Assembly (NCBI RefSeq): GCF_001514205.1
Contig: NZ_KQ948777.1
Location: 179,433 to 243,432 of the forward strand
From: Streptomyces griseoruber
GTDB lineage: Bacteria; Actinomycetota; Actinomycetes; Streptomycetales; Streptomycetaceae
DNA length: 64,000 nucleotides
Reading direction: 5' to 3'
Shown here: positions 52,161-60,736 of the stretch, piece after piece
How the letters are laid out: the number at the start of each line of letters is the position of its first letter
Position numbering within the stretch: position 1 is the first letter of the stretch
Program-made: the position numbers and the translations under genes
The notes under the pieces: model-generated
Told to the model about the DNA's origin: nothing
Database searches by the model: none
The model's input: the letters and a program-made list of their open reading frames with translations, nothing else

Positions 52161-53759
52161 TCAGCGGGACCGGGTCAGGTGGGACGGTGAGCCCGCTGTC
52201 TGGCTGCCCTCGTCCTCCAGGGTGAGGGCGTCGGTGCCGGTTTTCGTCAGGGTGTAGAGGTTGCCGGGTGTGCAGAGCACGCCGGTGGAGGGGTCGGTGG
52301 CGGTGCTGGTGGCCGCCTGGAAGACCATGGTCGTTCCGTGGGACTCCTCCAGGCGGAGGGTTTCGGTGCAGCCGATGTCCCGGCCACTGGCCGCGTCGGT
52401 CACGTTGCTGATCTGTCTGCCCGCGATCTGGCCTCGGTCCGCCGCGTGGAACGTGACGGTGACGGACACCTTGGTCGTACGGGCGTTGACGATGCCGTCA
52501 CCGGAGGAGCTGCCGGGGCCGGTGCCCTGCCATGTGCCGACCCAGGACGCGGGCAGGGCGTCCGGCGCCGTGGCCGCGGAGGGGGAGGCGGAGGGAGAGG
52601 CGGACGGGGAGGGAGACGCGTTCTTGTCGTCGTCCGGCCAGGTGATCGCCGCGACGGCCGCCGCGGTCGCCGCGATGCCCGCGAGGACGGCGGCCGTACG
52701 GACGTACGGGGAACGCCGGCCGGGCAGGCGGCCGGAGGCCGTGCCGGGAGGGGCGAAGGGCGGGGGTCCCGCAGCGGGGACGGGCGGCAGGGCCGGAGGG
52801 CGGAAGTGGGCGAGGGGCGGTCCGAATCCCGCCGGTGCGGGAGGGGAGGAGGAGGCCGGCCGGTCCAGCGCCGACCGCAGCTCGGCCTCCTTCGCGGTGA
52901 TCTCCGTCTCCAGGCCCGCCGGCAGTGCCCCCGCCCAGGGGAGCTGGTCACCGCCGAGCTGTTTCAGCAGGTCGTCCGTCGTGGGGCGGGCCTCCGGGGA
53001 CTTGTGCAGGCAGGCGGCCGCCAGCGGCAGAAGGGCGGGGGGTACGCCGTCCAGCACGGGCTCCTCGTGCACGATCCGGTAGAGGAGTTGCGCTGCCGAC
53101 GGATCCTCGCCGGGGTGCAGGAAGGGGCTCTTCCCGGTGGCCGCGTAGACGAGTACGGCGCCCAGGGCGAAGAGGTCGCCGGGCCCGGCCGAGATCCCTC
53201 CGGTCACCTGCTCCGGCGCCATGTATCCGGGTGAGCCGATGACACCGCCGGTCCGGGTGTGCCGGGTGTCGTCCACGGCACGGGCGATGCCGAAGTCGAT
53301 GAGCAGGGGGTGGCGGCGGGCGAGCAGCACGTTGGAGGGCTTCAGGTCGCGATGGGAGAGGCCCGCCCGGTGCACCGCCCGCAGTCCCTCGGCGAGTTCC
53401 GCCACGAGGGCGCGGACCGCGGGCTCGGGCAGCGGGCCGTGCCGCTCCACCCAGTCGGCGAGGGAGGGAGCGGGGACGTACTCCGTGGCCAGCCACTGCG
53501 GCCTGTGCCCGGCGGGGCTGTAGTCGACGACCGCGACCGTCCACGCGGAGCGCACCTGCTCACTGCTGGTGATCTCTCGGGCGAACCGCTCCTCGAACCC
53601 CGGATCGGCGCCGAACTCGCTGCGCACGGTCTTCAGCGCGAGCGGCCTGCCGGACGCCGTACGGGAGAGGAAGACCTGCCCCATGCCCCCGGCGCCGAGC
53701 CGTGCCAGCAGGGCATAGCCGCCCATGGCCGGGGGATCCATGGGATCCAGACTCCTCAT
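52161..53759 (-). CDS. Membrane-anchored Ser/Thr protein kinase with an exported domain
   Basis: 532 residues. Hanks-type kinase: glycine loop LGAGGMGQVF at 21-30, Lys 43 in ALKTV, HRDLKPSNVLL, LIDFGIARAVDD and GSPGYMAPEQVTGG. A proline-rich juxtamembrane part is followed by one membrane helix at about 353-373 and a Ser/Pro spacer (PSPSASPSASPSA). An extracytoplasmic beta-rich domain of about 130 residues (SWVGTWQGTG, KVSVTVTFHAADRG, CTETLRLEES) could sense an outside signal. The ATG at 53759 has GGAGAGG in front. It lies downstream of cchA on the same strand but is separated by a hairpin. Confidence 0.9.
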   Translation of the reverse strand: MRSLDPMDPPAMGGYALLARLGAGGMGQVFLSRTASGRPLALKTVRSEFGADPGFEERFAREITSSEQVRSAWTVAVVDYSPAGHRPQWLATEYVPAPSLADWVERHGPLPEPAVRALVAELAEGLRAVHRAGLSHRDLKPSNVLLARRHPLLIDFGIARAVDDTRHTRTGGVIGSPGYMAPEQVTGGISAGPGDLFALGAVLVYAATGKSPFLHPGEDPSAAQLLYRIVHEEPVLDGVPPALLPLAAACLHKSPEARPTTDDLLKQLGGDQLPWAGALPAGLETEITAKEAELRSALDRPASSSPPAPAGFGPPLAHFRPPALPPVPAAGPPPFAPPGTASGRLPGRRSPYVRTAAVLAGIAATAAAVAAITWPDDDKNASPSPSASPSASPSAATAPDALPASWVGTWQGTGPGSSSGDGIVNARTTKVSVTVTFHAADRGQIAGRQISNVTDAASGRDIGCTETLRLEESHGTTMVFQAATSTATDPSTGVLCTPGNLYTLTKTGTDALTLEDEGSQTAGSPSHLTRSR

Positions 53760-53901
53760 GAACCTCTCCGAGTCCTACCCGGGCCGCATGAGGGCCGTAT
53801 GCGCGATCAAGTCATGTCAGTCTACTTCCCGTCGGGTGGGGGCGAGAGGGGAAAAAGGGGGACTCCGGTCTCCCCGACCCGCCTTGGTGCGCCGGGCCGT
53901 T

Positions 53902-53926
53902 CGGGCGGATCGTCGATCCGCCCGAC
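53902..53926 (-). terminator. Terminator after the formyltransferase gene
   Basis: TCGGGCGGATC and GATCCGCCCGA form perfect 11-base arms around GTC, 33 bp beyond the cchA stop. It separates cchA from the kinase gene. Confidence 0.75.
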
Positions 53927-53958
53927 AGCGATGGCCGGTGCCGCGCCGGACGTGGAGG

Positions 53959-54906
53959 TCAGGGGCGGTTGGTCAGGTAGCCGCCCATGGAGGTGAAGTA
54001 CTCGGCCGCGGGCAGCTCGCGGCCGTCCTCGGTGCGGACGCGGGTGATCGCCAGGCCGTGGTTGCGGCCGGTGCGGGCGTCGGCTCCGGCGACGATCACC
54101 ACACCGTCGCCCTCGCGGTAGAAGATGCGGCCGGGCGTACCGCCGTAGCATCCCTCGGAGACGACGGCGGCCAGGACCTCCAGCCGCCTGCCCCTGTGGA
54201 AGGTGAACGCGCTGGGGTACGGCTCGGACTGGGCGCGGATCAGGCGCTCCAGGTCCTCGGCCGGCCAGCCCCAGTCGATGCGGCTGTCCTCGAGGGACCG
54301 CTTGTGGAAGAAGCTGGCCCGGGAGCGGTCCTGCCGGGTGAACTCCGTCTGCCCGGAGGCGATGAGGCCGAGCGCGCCGATGGTGACCGGCGCGATGAGG
54401 TCGACGGTCTTGTGGAAGAGGTCGGTGGCGGTGTCCGCCGGCCCGACCGGCACCGCCTCCTGCCGCACGATGTCGCCGGCGTCGAGCTCGTCGTTCATCA
54501 TGTGCGCGGTGACGCCCACCTCGGGCTCGCCGTTGATCAGCGCCCAGATCAGCGGGGAGAAGCCGGCGTACTTCGGCAGCAGCGAGTCGTGCACGTTCAG
54601 TGTGCCGTGCCGCGGCAGATCGAAGATGCGCGGAGGGATCCAGGTACGCCAGTTGTTGGCGACGATGATGTCCGGGTCGGCCTCCTTCAGGCGCTCGAAC
54701 AGCTCCTCGTCGTCCGGCCGGTTGCGGATGACGACCGGTACGCCGTTCTCCTCGGCGAGGTCGGCGACCGAGTCGCTCCAGATCTTCTCGTACGCGTGCT
54801 CGCTCTTGGGGTGGGTCACGACGAGGACCACGTCGTGCTCGGAGTCCAGGAGGGCTTGCAGGGTGCGGTGCCCCCAGGTCTGGTAACCGAACATGACGAC
54901 CCGCAT
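53959..54906 (-). CDS. cchA: Formyltransferase for N5-hydroxyornithine (siderophore biosynthesis)
   Basis: 315 residues, of the methionyl-tRNA formyltransferase fold. VVMFGYQTWGHRTLQALLDS opens the Rossmann core. The catalytic Asn-His-Asp set is represented by IVANNWRTWIPP, LNVHDSLLPKYAGFSPLIWALINGE (His in the NVHDSLLP loop) and HMMNDELDAGDIV. A C-terminal OB-like domain follows. In coelichelin biosynthesis CchA formylates delta-N-hydroxyornithine using formyl-tetrahydrofolate. ATG at 54906. It is divergent from the hydroxylase gene, with an iron box 39 bp upstream, so it should be made when iron is scarce. Confidence 0.9.
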   Translation of the reverse strand: MRVVMFGYQTWGHRTLQALLDSEHDVVLVVTHPKSEHAYEKIWSDSVADLAEENGVPVVIRNRPDDEELFERLKEADPDIIVANNWRTWIPPRIFDLPRHGTLNVHDSLLPKYAGFSPLIWALINGEPEVGVTAHMMNDELDAGDIVRQEAVPVGPADTATDLFHKTVDLIAPVTIGALGLIASGQTEFTRQDRSRASFFHKRSLEDSRIDWGWPAEDLERLIRAQSEPYPSAFTFHRGRRLEVLAAVVSEGCYGGTPGRIFYREGDGVVIVAGADARTGRNHGLAITRVRTEDGRELPAAEYFTSMGGYLTNRP

Positions 54907-54944
54907 GGGGTTCCTCCTCAGGCCAGGAATGGGTGCCCGGTCAG

Positions 54945-54963
54945 TAAAGCAAGGCTTACCTAA
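54945..54963. promoter_or_regulatory. Iron box (IdeR/DmdR type) before cchA
   Basis: TAAAGCAAGGCTTACCTAA fits the 19-bp actinobacterial consensus TTAGGTTAGGCTCACCTAA at most positions, especially its right half. Binding of the iron-loaded repressor would block cchA. Confidence 0.8.
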
Positions 54964-55050
54964 GTGGTCAACGGGGCCTCGGGGAAGGCGTGCTGACGGG
55001 CGGTCAGTCTCCGGGCTGTCCGGTTTGTTCTATGGACAGGCTGCAAGGAA

Positions 55051-55069
55051 TGAGCTTAGCCTTACCTAA
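55051..55069. promoter_or_regulatory. Iron box (IdeR/DmdR type) before cchB
   Basis: TGAGCTTAGCCTTACCTAA, again with the CCTTACCTAA-like right half, lies 104 bp before the cchB start in the divergent promoter region. Confidence 0.8.
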
Positions 55070-55172
55070 GTTCGGGCCGCGGCTCTTCGGCGTGCCCGGC
55101 TTCTCGTACTTCCCGATGCTCGACCAACGGCCGCCTTCCCCGCAGGGCGGCCGCCCGCACGATGGGAGTGAC

Positions 55173-56525
55173 ATGGCACAGGCTCGTCCTGGCGACGCCC
55201 CTTTGATCCACGACCTCATAGGCATCGGCTTCGGGCCGTCCAACGTGGCCATGGCGATCGCGCTCAGCGAGCACAACGCAGGCGTCGCCCCCGAGGAAGC
55301 GGTCACCGCCCACTTCTTCGAGCAGCAGCCGCGCTTCGGATGGCACCGAGGCATGCTCATCGACGACGCGACCATGCAGGTGTCCTTCCTCAAGGACCTG
55401 GTGACGCTCCGGAACCCGGCCAGCGAGTACAGCTTCCTGTGCTACCTCCAGAGCCAGGGGCGGTTGATCGACTTCATCAACCACAAGAACCTCTTCCCGC
55501 TGCGGGTGGAGTTCCACGACTACTTCGAGTGGGCCGCCCGCAAGGTCGACGACATGGTCTCCTACGGCCACGAGGTCGTCGGCGTCATGCCCGTCGTCCG
55601 CGACGGTGTGGTGGAGCACCTGGACGTCACGGTCCGGTCGGGGGAGGGGCTCGCGGTCCACCGCGCCCGCAACCTCGTCATCGGCACCGGTCTGCGTCCC
55701 CTCATGCCGGAGGGGGTGGAGCGCTCCGAGCGCGTCTGGCACAACTCCGAACTCCTCGCGAAGGTCGACGGGCTGGACGGCGGCTCGCCGTCGCGCTTCG
55801 TCGTCGTGGGCGCCGGACAGAGCGCCGCCGAGAACGTCGCCTACCTCCACCGGCGCTTCCCCGAGGCCGAGGTCTGCGCCGTCTTCTCCCGCTACGGCTA
55901 CAGCCCCGCCGACGACAGCAGCTTCGCCAACCGGATCTTCGACCCGGCGGCCGTCGACGAGTTCTTCACCGCGCCGGAGGACGTCAAGCGCCGGCTGATG
56001 GACTACCACGGGAACACCAACTACTCCGTGGTGGACATCGACCTGATCGACGACCTCTACCGGCAGATGTACCAGGAGAAGGTGCTCGGCAGCGAGCGTC
56101 TGCGCTTCCTCAACGTCTCCCGGCTCACCGACGTCAAGGACGCGCAGGGCAAGGTGCGGGCCACGGTCACCTCCCTCGTCACCGGGGAGGAGACCCTCCT
56201 GGACGCGGACGTCGTGGTCTTCGCCACCGGCTACAGTCCCGCCGACCCCGTCGCCCTGCTCGGCGAGGTCGCGGACCGCTGTCTGCGCGACGACGAGGGC
56301 CGGGTCCGCGTCGAGCGGGACTACCGCATCGCCACCGACCCCGACCTGCGCTGCGGCATCTACCTCCAGGGCGGCACCGAGCACACGCACGGCATCACCT
56401 CGGCGCTGCTGTCCAACACCGCCATCCGGGTGGGCGAGATCCTCGACTCGCTCGTCGGCCGGGGCCCGGTCCCCTCGGGCGGGGCGCGGACGGTCGCCGA
56501 CGGCACCAGCAGCACCGCGCGCTAG
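55173..56525 (+). CDS. cchB: L-ornithine N5-monooxygenase
   Basis: 450 residues, the length of SidA/PvdA/CchB hydroxylases. FAD motif IGIGFGPSNVAMAIAL, substrate and flavin region DDATMQVSFLKDLVTLRNP, NADPH motif FVVVGAGQSAAENVAYL, and the signature ATGYSP near the C-terminus, followed by GGTEHTHGITSALLSN. It hydroxylates the side-chain amine of ornithine using NADPH and oxygen, the first step towards the hydroxamate iron ligands. The ATG at 55173 follows GGGAG by four bases. A longer in-frame extension overlaps the iron box and has no family sequence. First gene of the cchB-H transcription unit. Confidence 0.93.
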   Translation: MAQARPGDAPLIHDLIGIGFGPSNVAMAIALSEHNAGVAPEEAVTAHFFEQQPRFGWHRGMLIDDATMQVSFLKDLVTLRNPASEYSFLCYLQSQGRLIDFINHKNLFPLRVEFHDYFEWAARKVDDMVSYGHEVVGVMPVVRDGVVEHLDVTVRSGEGLAVHRARNLVIGTGLRPLMPEGVERSERVWHNSELLAKVDGLDGGSPSRFVVVGAGQSAAENVAYLHRRFPEAEVCAVFSRYGYSPADDSSFANRIFDPAAVDEFFTAPEDVKRRLMDYHGNTNYSVVDIDLIDDLYRQMYQEKVLGSERLRFLNVSRLTDVKDAQGKVRATVTSLVTGEETLLDADVVVFATGYSPADPVALLGEVADRCLRDDEGRVRVERDYRIATDPDLRCGIYLQGGTEHTHGITSALLSNTAIRVGEILDSLVGRGPVPSGGARTVADGTSSTAR

Positions 56526-56561
56526 GCCGATCCGCCGATCAGAGGGACAACGTACGTCGAC

Positions 56562-57620
56562 ATGGGCACGACAGCAGTGGAGCGACCCACCTCCCAGGCC
56601 CCAACACGGTTACGCCGTAAGCGAGTTGTGGGTCTCGGCATGCTGGTGGCGATTCTCGTCGCCGCGGGGATGGTGTCGTTGGCGGTGGGAGCGCGCGAGT
56701 TGAGTCCCGGTGAGGTGTGGCACGGGCTGTTCGCGGCGCCCGACTCCGACCGGCGGCTCACCGAGATCAGGCTCATCGTGCAGACCGTACGGGTGCCCCG
56801 GACGGTGCTCGCGATCGTCGCGGGCATCGCCCTGGGCGTCGGCGGTGCCCTGTTCCAGGGCTACACCCGCAACCCGATCGCCGACACGGGCCTGCTCGGG
56901 GTGAACTCCGGCGCGTCCTTCGCCGTCGTGTCGGCGATCGCCGTGTTCGGGTTCTCCCGCCCCTTCCAGTACGTCTGGTTCGCCTTCCTGGGCGCGGCGG
57001 TGGCCGGTGTCGTCGTGTTCGGCCTGGCCAGCATCGGCCGGGGCGCCGGCAACCCCCTGACCCTCGCCCTCGCCGGGCAGGGCGTCACGGTGTTCCTCGC
57101 GGCGATGACCACGGCGGTCGCGCTGTCGGACCAGAAGTCGCTGAACGCCCTGCGGTTCTGGAACGCGGGCTCCGTGGCCGGGATCGGCTTCGACGTCATC
57201 TGGCCGGTGACCGCGTTCATCGCGGTCGGCCTCGTACTGGCGCTCACCACGCTGCCCACCGTCAACCTGCTGAACCTCGGCGAGGACGTGGCGCGCGGGC
57301 TGGGCGTGAACATCGCGCTGAGCCGGACGGTCGGCATCGCCGCCGTCACCCTGCTGGCGGGCGCGGCGACGGCGGCCTGCGGTCCCATCGCCTTCCTCGG
57401 GCTCATGGTGGCCCATGTGGCCCGGTACCTCACCGGTCCCGACTACCGCTGGCTGGTGCCGTACGCCGGACTGCTCGGCGCCGTCGTCCTGCTGGTCTGC
57501 GACATCGTGGGGCGGCTGGTGGTGCGTCCGGGGGAGCTGGACGCGGGTGTCCTCGTCGCCCTGCTCGGCGCGCCGTTCTTCGCGGGGCTGGTGTGGCTCG
57601 GAAAGTTCAAGAACGCATGA
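56562..57620 (+). CDS. cchC: Ferric-siderophore ABC permease (FecCD family)
   Basis: 352 residues with about ten membrane helices. Family marks: RVPRTVLAIVAGIALGVGGALFQGYTRNPIADTGLLGVNSGA near the N-terminus and LLNLGEDVARGLGVNI, then GPIAFLGLMVAHVARYL, the cytoplasmic coupling region that contacts the ATPase. It forms one half of the importer channel for the ferric siderophore. ATG at 56562; its stop overlaps the start of the next permease (ATGA). Confidence 0.92.
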   Translation: MGTTAVERPTSQAPTRLRRKRVVGLGMLVAILVAAGMVSLAVGARELSPGEVWHGLFAAPDSDRRLTEIRLIVQTVRVPRTVLAIVAGIALGVGGALFQGYTRNPIADTGLLGVNSGASFAVVSAIAVFGFSRPFQYVWFAFLGAAVAGVVVFGLASIGRGAGNPLTLALAGQGVTVFLAAMTTAVALSDQKSLNALRFWNAGSVAGIGFDVIWPVTAFIAVGLVLALTTLPTVNLLNLGEDVARGLGVNIALSRTVGIAAVTLLAGAATAACGPIAFLGLMVAHVARYLTGPDYRWLVPYAGLLGAVVLLVCDIVGRLVVRPGELDAGVLVALLGAPFFAGLVWLGKFKNA

Positions 57621-58678
57621 ACGGGACGGACGTGAAGCCATCGGTGGCACCGGGCCTCAGGCTCGGCGGGGTGTCGTTCGTCTGGCGGCCCTGGCTGGTT
57701 CTGGTCACGCTGCTGCTGGCGGCGGTCACCTTCCTGGTGTTCTGCCTGTCCATCGGCGTCGGGGACTTTCCCATCGGCCTGCCCCGGGTCCTCGCCACGA
57801 TCCTCGGCCGGGGCGAGCAGGTCGACGAGTTCGTGATCATGGATCTGCGGATGCCGCGCGCCCTGGCCGGGGTCGTCGTGGGGATCGCGCTCGGGGTGTC
57901 CGGGGCGATCACGCAGTCCGTCGCGCGCAATCCGCTGGCCAGCCCGGACATCCTCGGGATCACCGGGGGCGCGGGTGCGACCGCGGTGTTCCTGGTGACG
58001 GCGTCGGGCGGGACCGCCGCGGCGATCGTCGACTCCGTGGGAGTGTCCGCGGCCGCGCTCGTGGGCGGTCTCGGCACCGGGCTCCTGGTGTACTTCCTGG
58101 CGTGGCGGCGCGGGATCGACGGCTTCCGGCTGATCCTCATCGGCATCTCGGTGAGCGCGGTGACGGAGGCGATCACGACCTGGCTGCTGGCCACGGCCGA
58201 CATCAGGGACGTGGCCCGGTCCCAGGCCTGGCTGGTCGGCTCGCTGGACAACCGCTCCTGGAGCGAGGTGCAGGTGGCGCTCTGGGGCACGCTCGTCCTC
58301 CTGGCCGTGGTGGCGTGCGTGTCGTTCCAGTTCAAGCCGATGCACCTCGGCGACGACGTCGCGGCGGGCCTGGGCGTCCGCCACTCGGCGGTGCGGGCGG
58401 CCCTCCTGCTGTGCGCGGTCCTGCTGGCCGGCGTGGCGGTGAGCGCGGCGGGCCCGGTCCCGTTCGTCGCCCTGGTGGCCCCGCAGGCGGCGATGCGGCT
58501 GACCCGGTCCCCCACGCCACCGATACCGGCCTCCGGTGTGGTGGGCGCCCTGCTGCTGACCGGCTCGGACCTGCTCGCGCGTACGGCCCTCCCCGTCGGT
58601 CTCCCGGTCGGTGTGGTCACCGCCGCGATCGGCGGCCCCTTCCTCGTCCATCTGCTGGTACGCGCGAACCGCAGATAG
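57617..58678 (+). CDS. cchD: Ferric-siderophore ABC permease (FecCD family)
   Basis: 353 residues, the second permease subunit. RMPRALAGVVVGIALGVSGAITQSVARNPLASPDILGI matches the same region of its partner, and MHLGDDVAAGLGV plus GPVPFVALVAPQAAMRL form the coupling loops. About ten helices. The ATG at 57617 overlaps the cchC stop. An iron box and then the ATPase gene follow within 40 bp. Confidence 0.92.
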   Translation: MNGTDVKPSVAPGLRLGGVSFVWRPWLVLVTLLLAAVTFLVFCLSIGVGDFPIGLPRVLATILGRGEQVDEFVIMDLRMPRALAGVVVGIALGVSGAITQSVARNPLASPDILGITGGAGATAVFLVTASGGTAAAIVDSVGVSAAALVGGLGTGLLVYFLAWRRGIDGFRLILIGISVSAVTEAITTWLLATADIRDVARSQAWLVGSLDNRSWSEVQVALWGTLVLLAVVACVSFQFKPMHLGDDVAAGLGVRHSAVRAALLLCAVLLAGVAVSAAGPVPFVALVAPQAAMRLTRSPTPPIPASGVVGALLLTGSDLLARTALPVGLPVGVVTAAIGGPFLVHLLVRANRR

Positions 58679-58689
58679 CTGACACTACG

Positions 58690-58708
58690 TTAGGTAAGCC
58701 TGAACAAG
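58690..58708. promoter_or_regulatory. Iron box (IdeR/DmdR type) immediately before cchE
   Basis: TTAGGTAAGCCTGAACAAG has the TTAGGTAAGCC half of the consensus reversed and lies only 8 bp before the GTG of the ATPase gene, overlapping its ribosome-binding region. It suggests an additional iron-controlled promoter or roadblock within the operon. Confidence 0.7.
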
Positions 58709-58716
58709 GGGGCCTT

Positions 58717-59556
58717 GTGGTCGCTCAGTCCATCACCGGCGTCGAGACCGGGACCGATACGGCCGCGAGGCTGGCCGCGAGGGGGGTCACGGTCGGGTAC
58801 GGCGCCCGGACCGTGATCGAGGATCTCGACGTGGCGATACCGCCCGGCGTGATCACCACGATCATCGGCCCCAACGGCTGCGGGAAGTCGACCCTGTTGC
58901 GGACCCTGGCGCGGCTGCTCAAGCCGGCCGGCGGGACGGTCGTGCTGGACGGCGAGGACATCGCCGGGCTCAGGACCAGGGACGTGGCGAAGAAGCTCGG
59001 GCTGCTGCCGCAGGCGCCGGTCGCGCCGGAGGGGCTGACGGTGTCCGACCTGGTCGCCCGGGGCCGCCATCCGCACCAGAGCTGGCTGCGGCAGTGGTCC
59101 TCGGACGACGCCGCCGTGGTGGAGCGCGCGCTCGCCATGACCGGAGTGTCCGACCTGGCCGGCCGGGCGGTCGACACCCTGTCCGGCGGGCAGCGGCAGC
59201 GGGTCTGGATCTCGATGACCCTGGCCCAGGGCACCGACCTGCTGCTGCTCGACGAGCCGACCACCTATCTGGACCTGGCGCACGCGATCGACGTGCTCGA
59301 CCTGGTGAGCGACCTCCAGGGCTCGGGCTGCACCGTGGTCATGGTGCTGCACGACCTCAACCTGGCCGTCCGCTACAGCGACCACCTCGTCGTGATGCGG
59401 TCCGGGTCGATCCTGGCGCAGGGGCACCCGAGTGACGTCATCACGGCCGAGTTGCTCCACGCGGCGTTCGGACTGCGCGCCAGGGTGATCGACGACCCGG
59501 TGGGAGACCGGCCGCTCATCGTTCCGATCGGGCGTACGCACGTCCAACTGGACTAG
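58717..59556 (+). CDS. cchE: Ferric-siderophore ABC transporter ATPase
   Basis: 279 residues. Walker A GPNGCGKST at 51-59, Q-loop LGLLPQAPVAPEGLTV, signature TLSGGQRQRVWISM, Walker B LLLLDEPTTYLDLAHAIDVLDL (FepC-type) and the H-loop His in MVLHDLN. It drives uptake through CchC-CchD. The GTG at 58717 follows AGGGGG; an iron box adjoins. Confidence 0.93.
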   Translation: MVAQSITGVETGTDTAARLAARGVTVGYGARTVIEDLDVAIPPGVITTIIGPNGCGKSTLLRTLARLLKPAGGTVVLDGEDIAGLRTRDVAKKLGLLPQAPVAPEGLTVSDLVARGRHPHQSWLRQWSSDDAAVVERALAMTGVSDLAGRAVDTLSGGQRQRVWISMTLAQGTDLLLLDEPTTYLDLAHAIDVLDLVSDLQGSGCTVVMVLHDLNLAVRYSDHLVVMRSGSILAQGHPSDVITAELLHAAFGLRARVIDDPVGDRPLIVPIGRTHVQLD

Positions 59557-59577
59557 ATGCCAACAAAGTTGGGTAAG

Positions 59578-59596
59578 TTAGGCTAGGCTAACCTTA
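59578..59596. promoter_or_regulatory. Iron box (IdeR/DmdR type) before cchF
   Basis: TTAGGCTAGGCTAACCTTA is the best of the four, agreeing with the consensus TTAGGTTAGGCTCACCTAA at 16 of 19 positions. It lies 72 bp upstream of cchF. Confidence 0.88.
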
Positions 59597-59668
59597 CTTC
59601 GGTGCGGTACGGTTTGCCTGCCCTTACCCGGGCGCACTGGTCAGCGCGAACAGCAAGGGGATTGACGG

Positions 59669-60736
59669 ATGCTCCTCCACAGAACGACGCGTAGAAGGCC
59701 GTGGCGGCGGCTCGCGGCGACCCTGTCCGCCGCGGCCCTCGGTGTCGGCCTCCTCGCGGGGTGCGGTTCCGGCTCGGACACGGACGCGGCCGACAAGGCG
59801 GGCGACGCCACCTCGACCACCGCGGCCGGCGCCTTCCCGGTCACCGTGGAGCACGCGTTCGGCAGCACGACGGTCAAGAAGGCCCCCGAGCGGGTCGTCA
59901 CCGTCGGCTACACCGACGACCAGACCGTCCTGGCGTTCGGCATCAAGCCCGTCGGCATGGTCGACCAGTACCCGAACCCGACGGGCCGGAGCCCCGACAT
60001 CAACACCCAGTGGCCGTGGGTGAAGGACAAGTGGGGCGACACCAGGCCCGAGGTCATCATGAAGAACGGTGACTCCGGCCCCAACTACGAGAAGATCGCC
60101 GCCCTGCGCCCGGATCTGATCATCGCGGTCTACTCCGAGGTCGACCGGGCCGCCTACGACAAGCTCTCCAGGATCGCTCCCACGGTGGGCCGTACCAAGA
60201 CCGAGAAGGAGCCGTTCAGCGCGCCCTGGCAGGACAACGCGCTCCAGATCGCCAAGGCCCTCGGCAAGGCCGAGGAGGGCCAGAAGATGGTCGACGACAT
60301 CGAGGGCAAGCTCGACGCGGCGAAGAAGGCGCACCCCGAGTTCGCCGGCCGGAAGGCCGTGGTGCTGTCCTGGTACGAGAACTCCGTGGCGCCGTTCACC
60401 TCCACCGACGTCCGCGGCCGGCTCGTGTCCGGCATCGGCTTCGGCTACCAGACCGAGATCGACAAGATCGCGGACGGCAGCTTCTACACCAAGCTCTCCC
60501 CCGAGCGCGTCGACCTGGTCGACGTCGACCACATCTTCGTCATCAACGACAAGGCCGACACGGAAGCCCTGAAGAAGTTCAAGCTCTTCGCCAACCTCGA
60601 CGCCGTGAAGAAGGGCAACGTGTCCTACCTGCTGGACAGCGAGGGCCCGGCGGTCGGCGCGGCCATCTCCCAGGGCACCCTGCTGTCGATGCCGTACGCG
60701 ATCGACGAACTCGTCGAGTCGGCGGCCGGCCAGTAG
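59669..60736 (+). CDS. cchF: Siderophore-binding lipoprotein
   Basis: 355 residues. The lipoprotein signal has a basic start (HRTTRRRPWRRL), a hydrophobic core and lipobox LLAGC with Cys 32, to be diacylated and anchored outside the membrane. The mature part is a class III (FepB/FhuD-like) binding protein: VTVEHAFGSTTVKKAPERVVTV, LRPDLIIAVYSEVDRAAYDKL, a long central helix and TLLSMPYAIDELVES. It captures the ferric siderophore for CchC/D/E. ATG at 59669. The exporter gene starts on the very next base after its stop. Confidence 0.93.
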   Translation: MLLHRTTRRRPWRRLAATLSAAALGVGLLAGCGSGSDTDAADKAGDATSTTAAGAFPVTVEHAFGSTTVKKAPERVVTVGYTDDQTVLAFGIKPVGMVDQYPNPTGRSPDINTQWPWVKDKWGDTRPEVIMKNGDSGPNYEKIAALRPDLIIAVYSEVDRAAYDKLSRIAPTVGRTKTEKEPFSAPWQDNALQIAKALGKAEEGQKMVDDIEGKLDAAKKAHPEFAGRKAVVLSWYENSVAPFTSTDVRGRLVSGIGFGYQTEIDKIADGSFYTKLSPERVDLVDVDHIFVINDKADTEALKKFKLFANLDAVKKGNVSYLLDSEGPAVGAAISQGTLLSMPYAIDELVESAAGQ

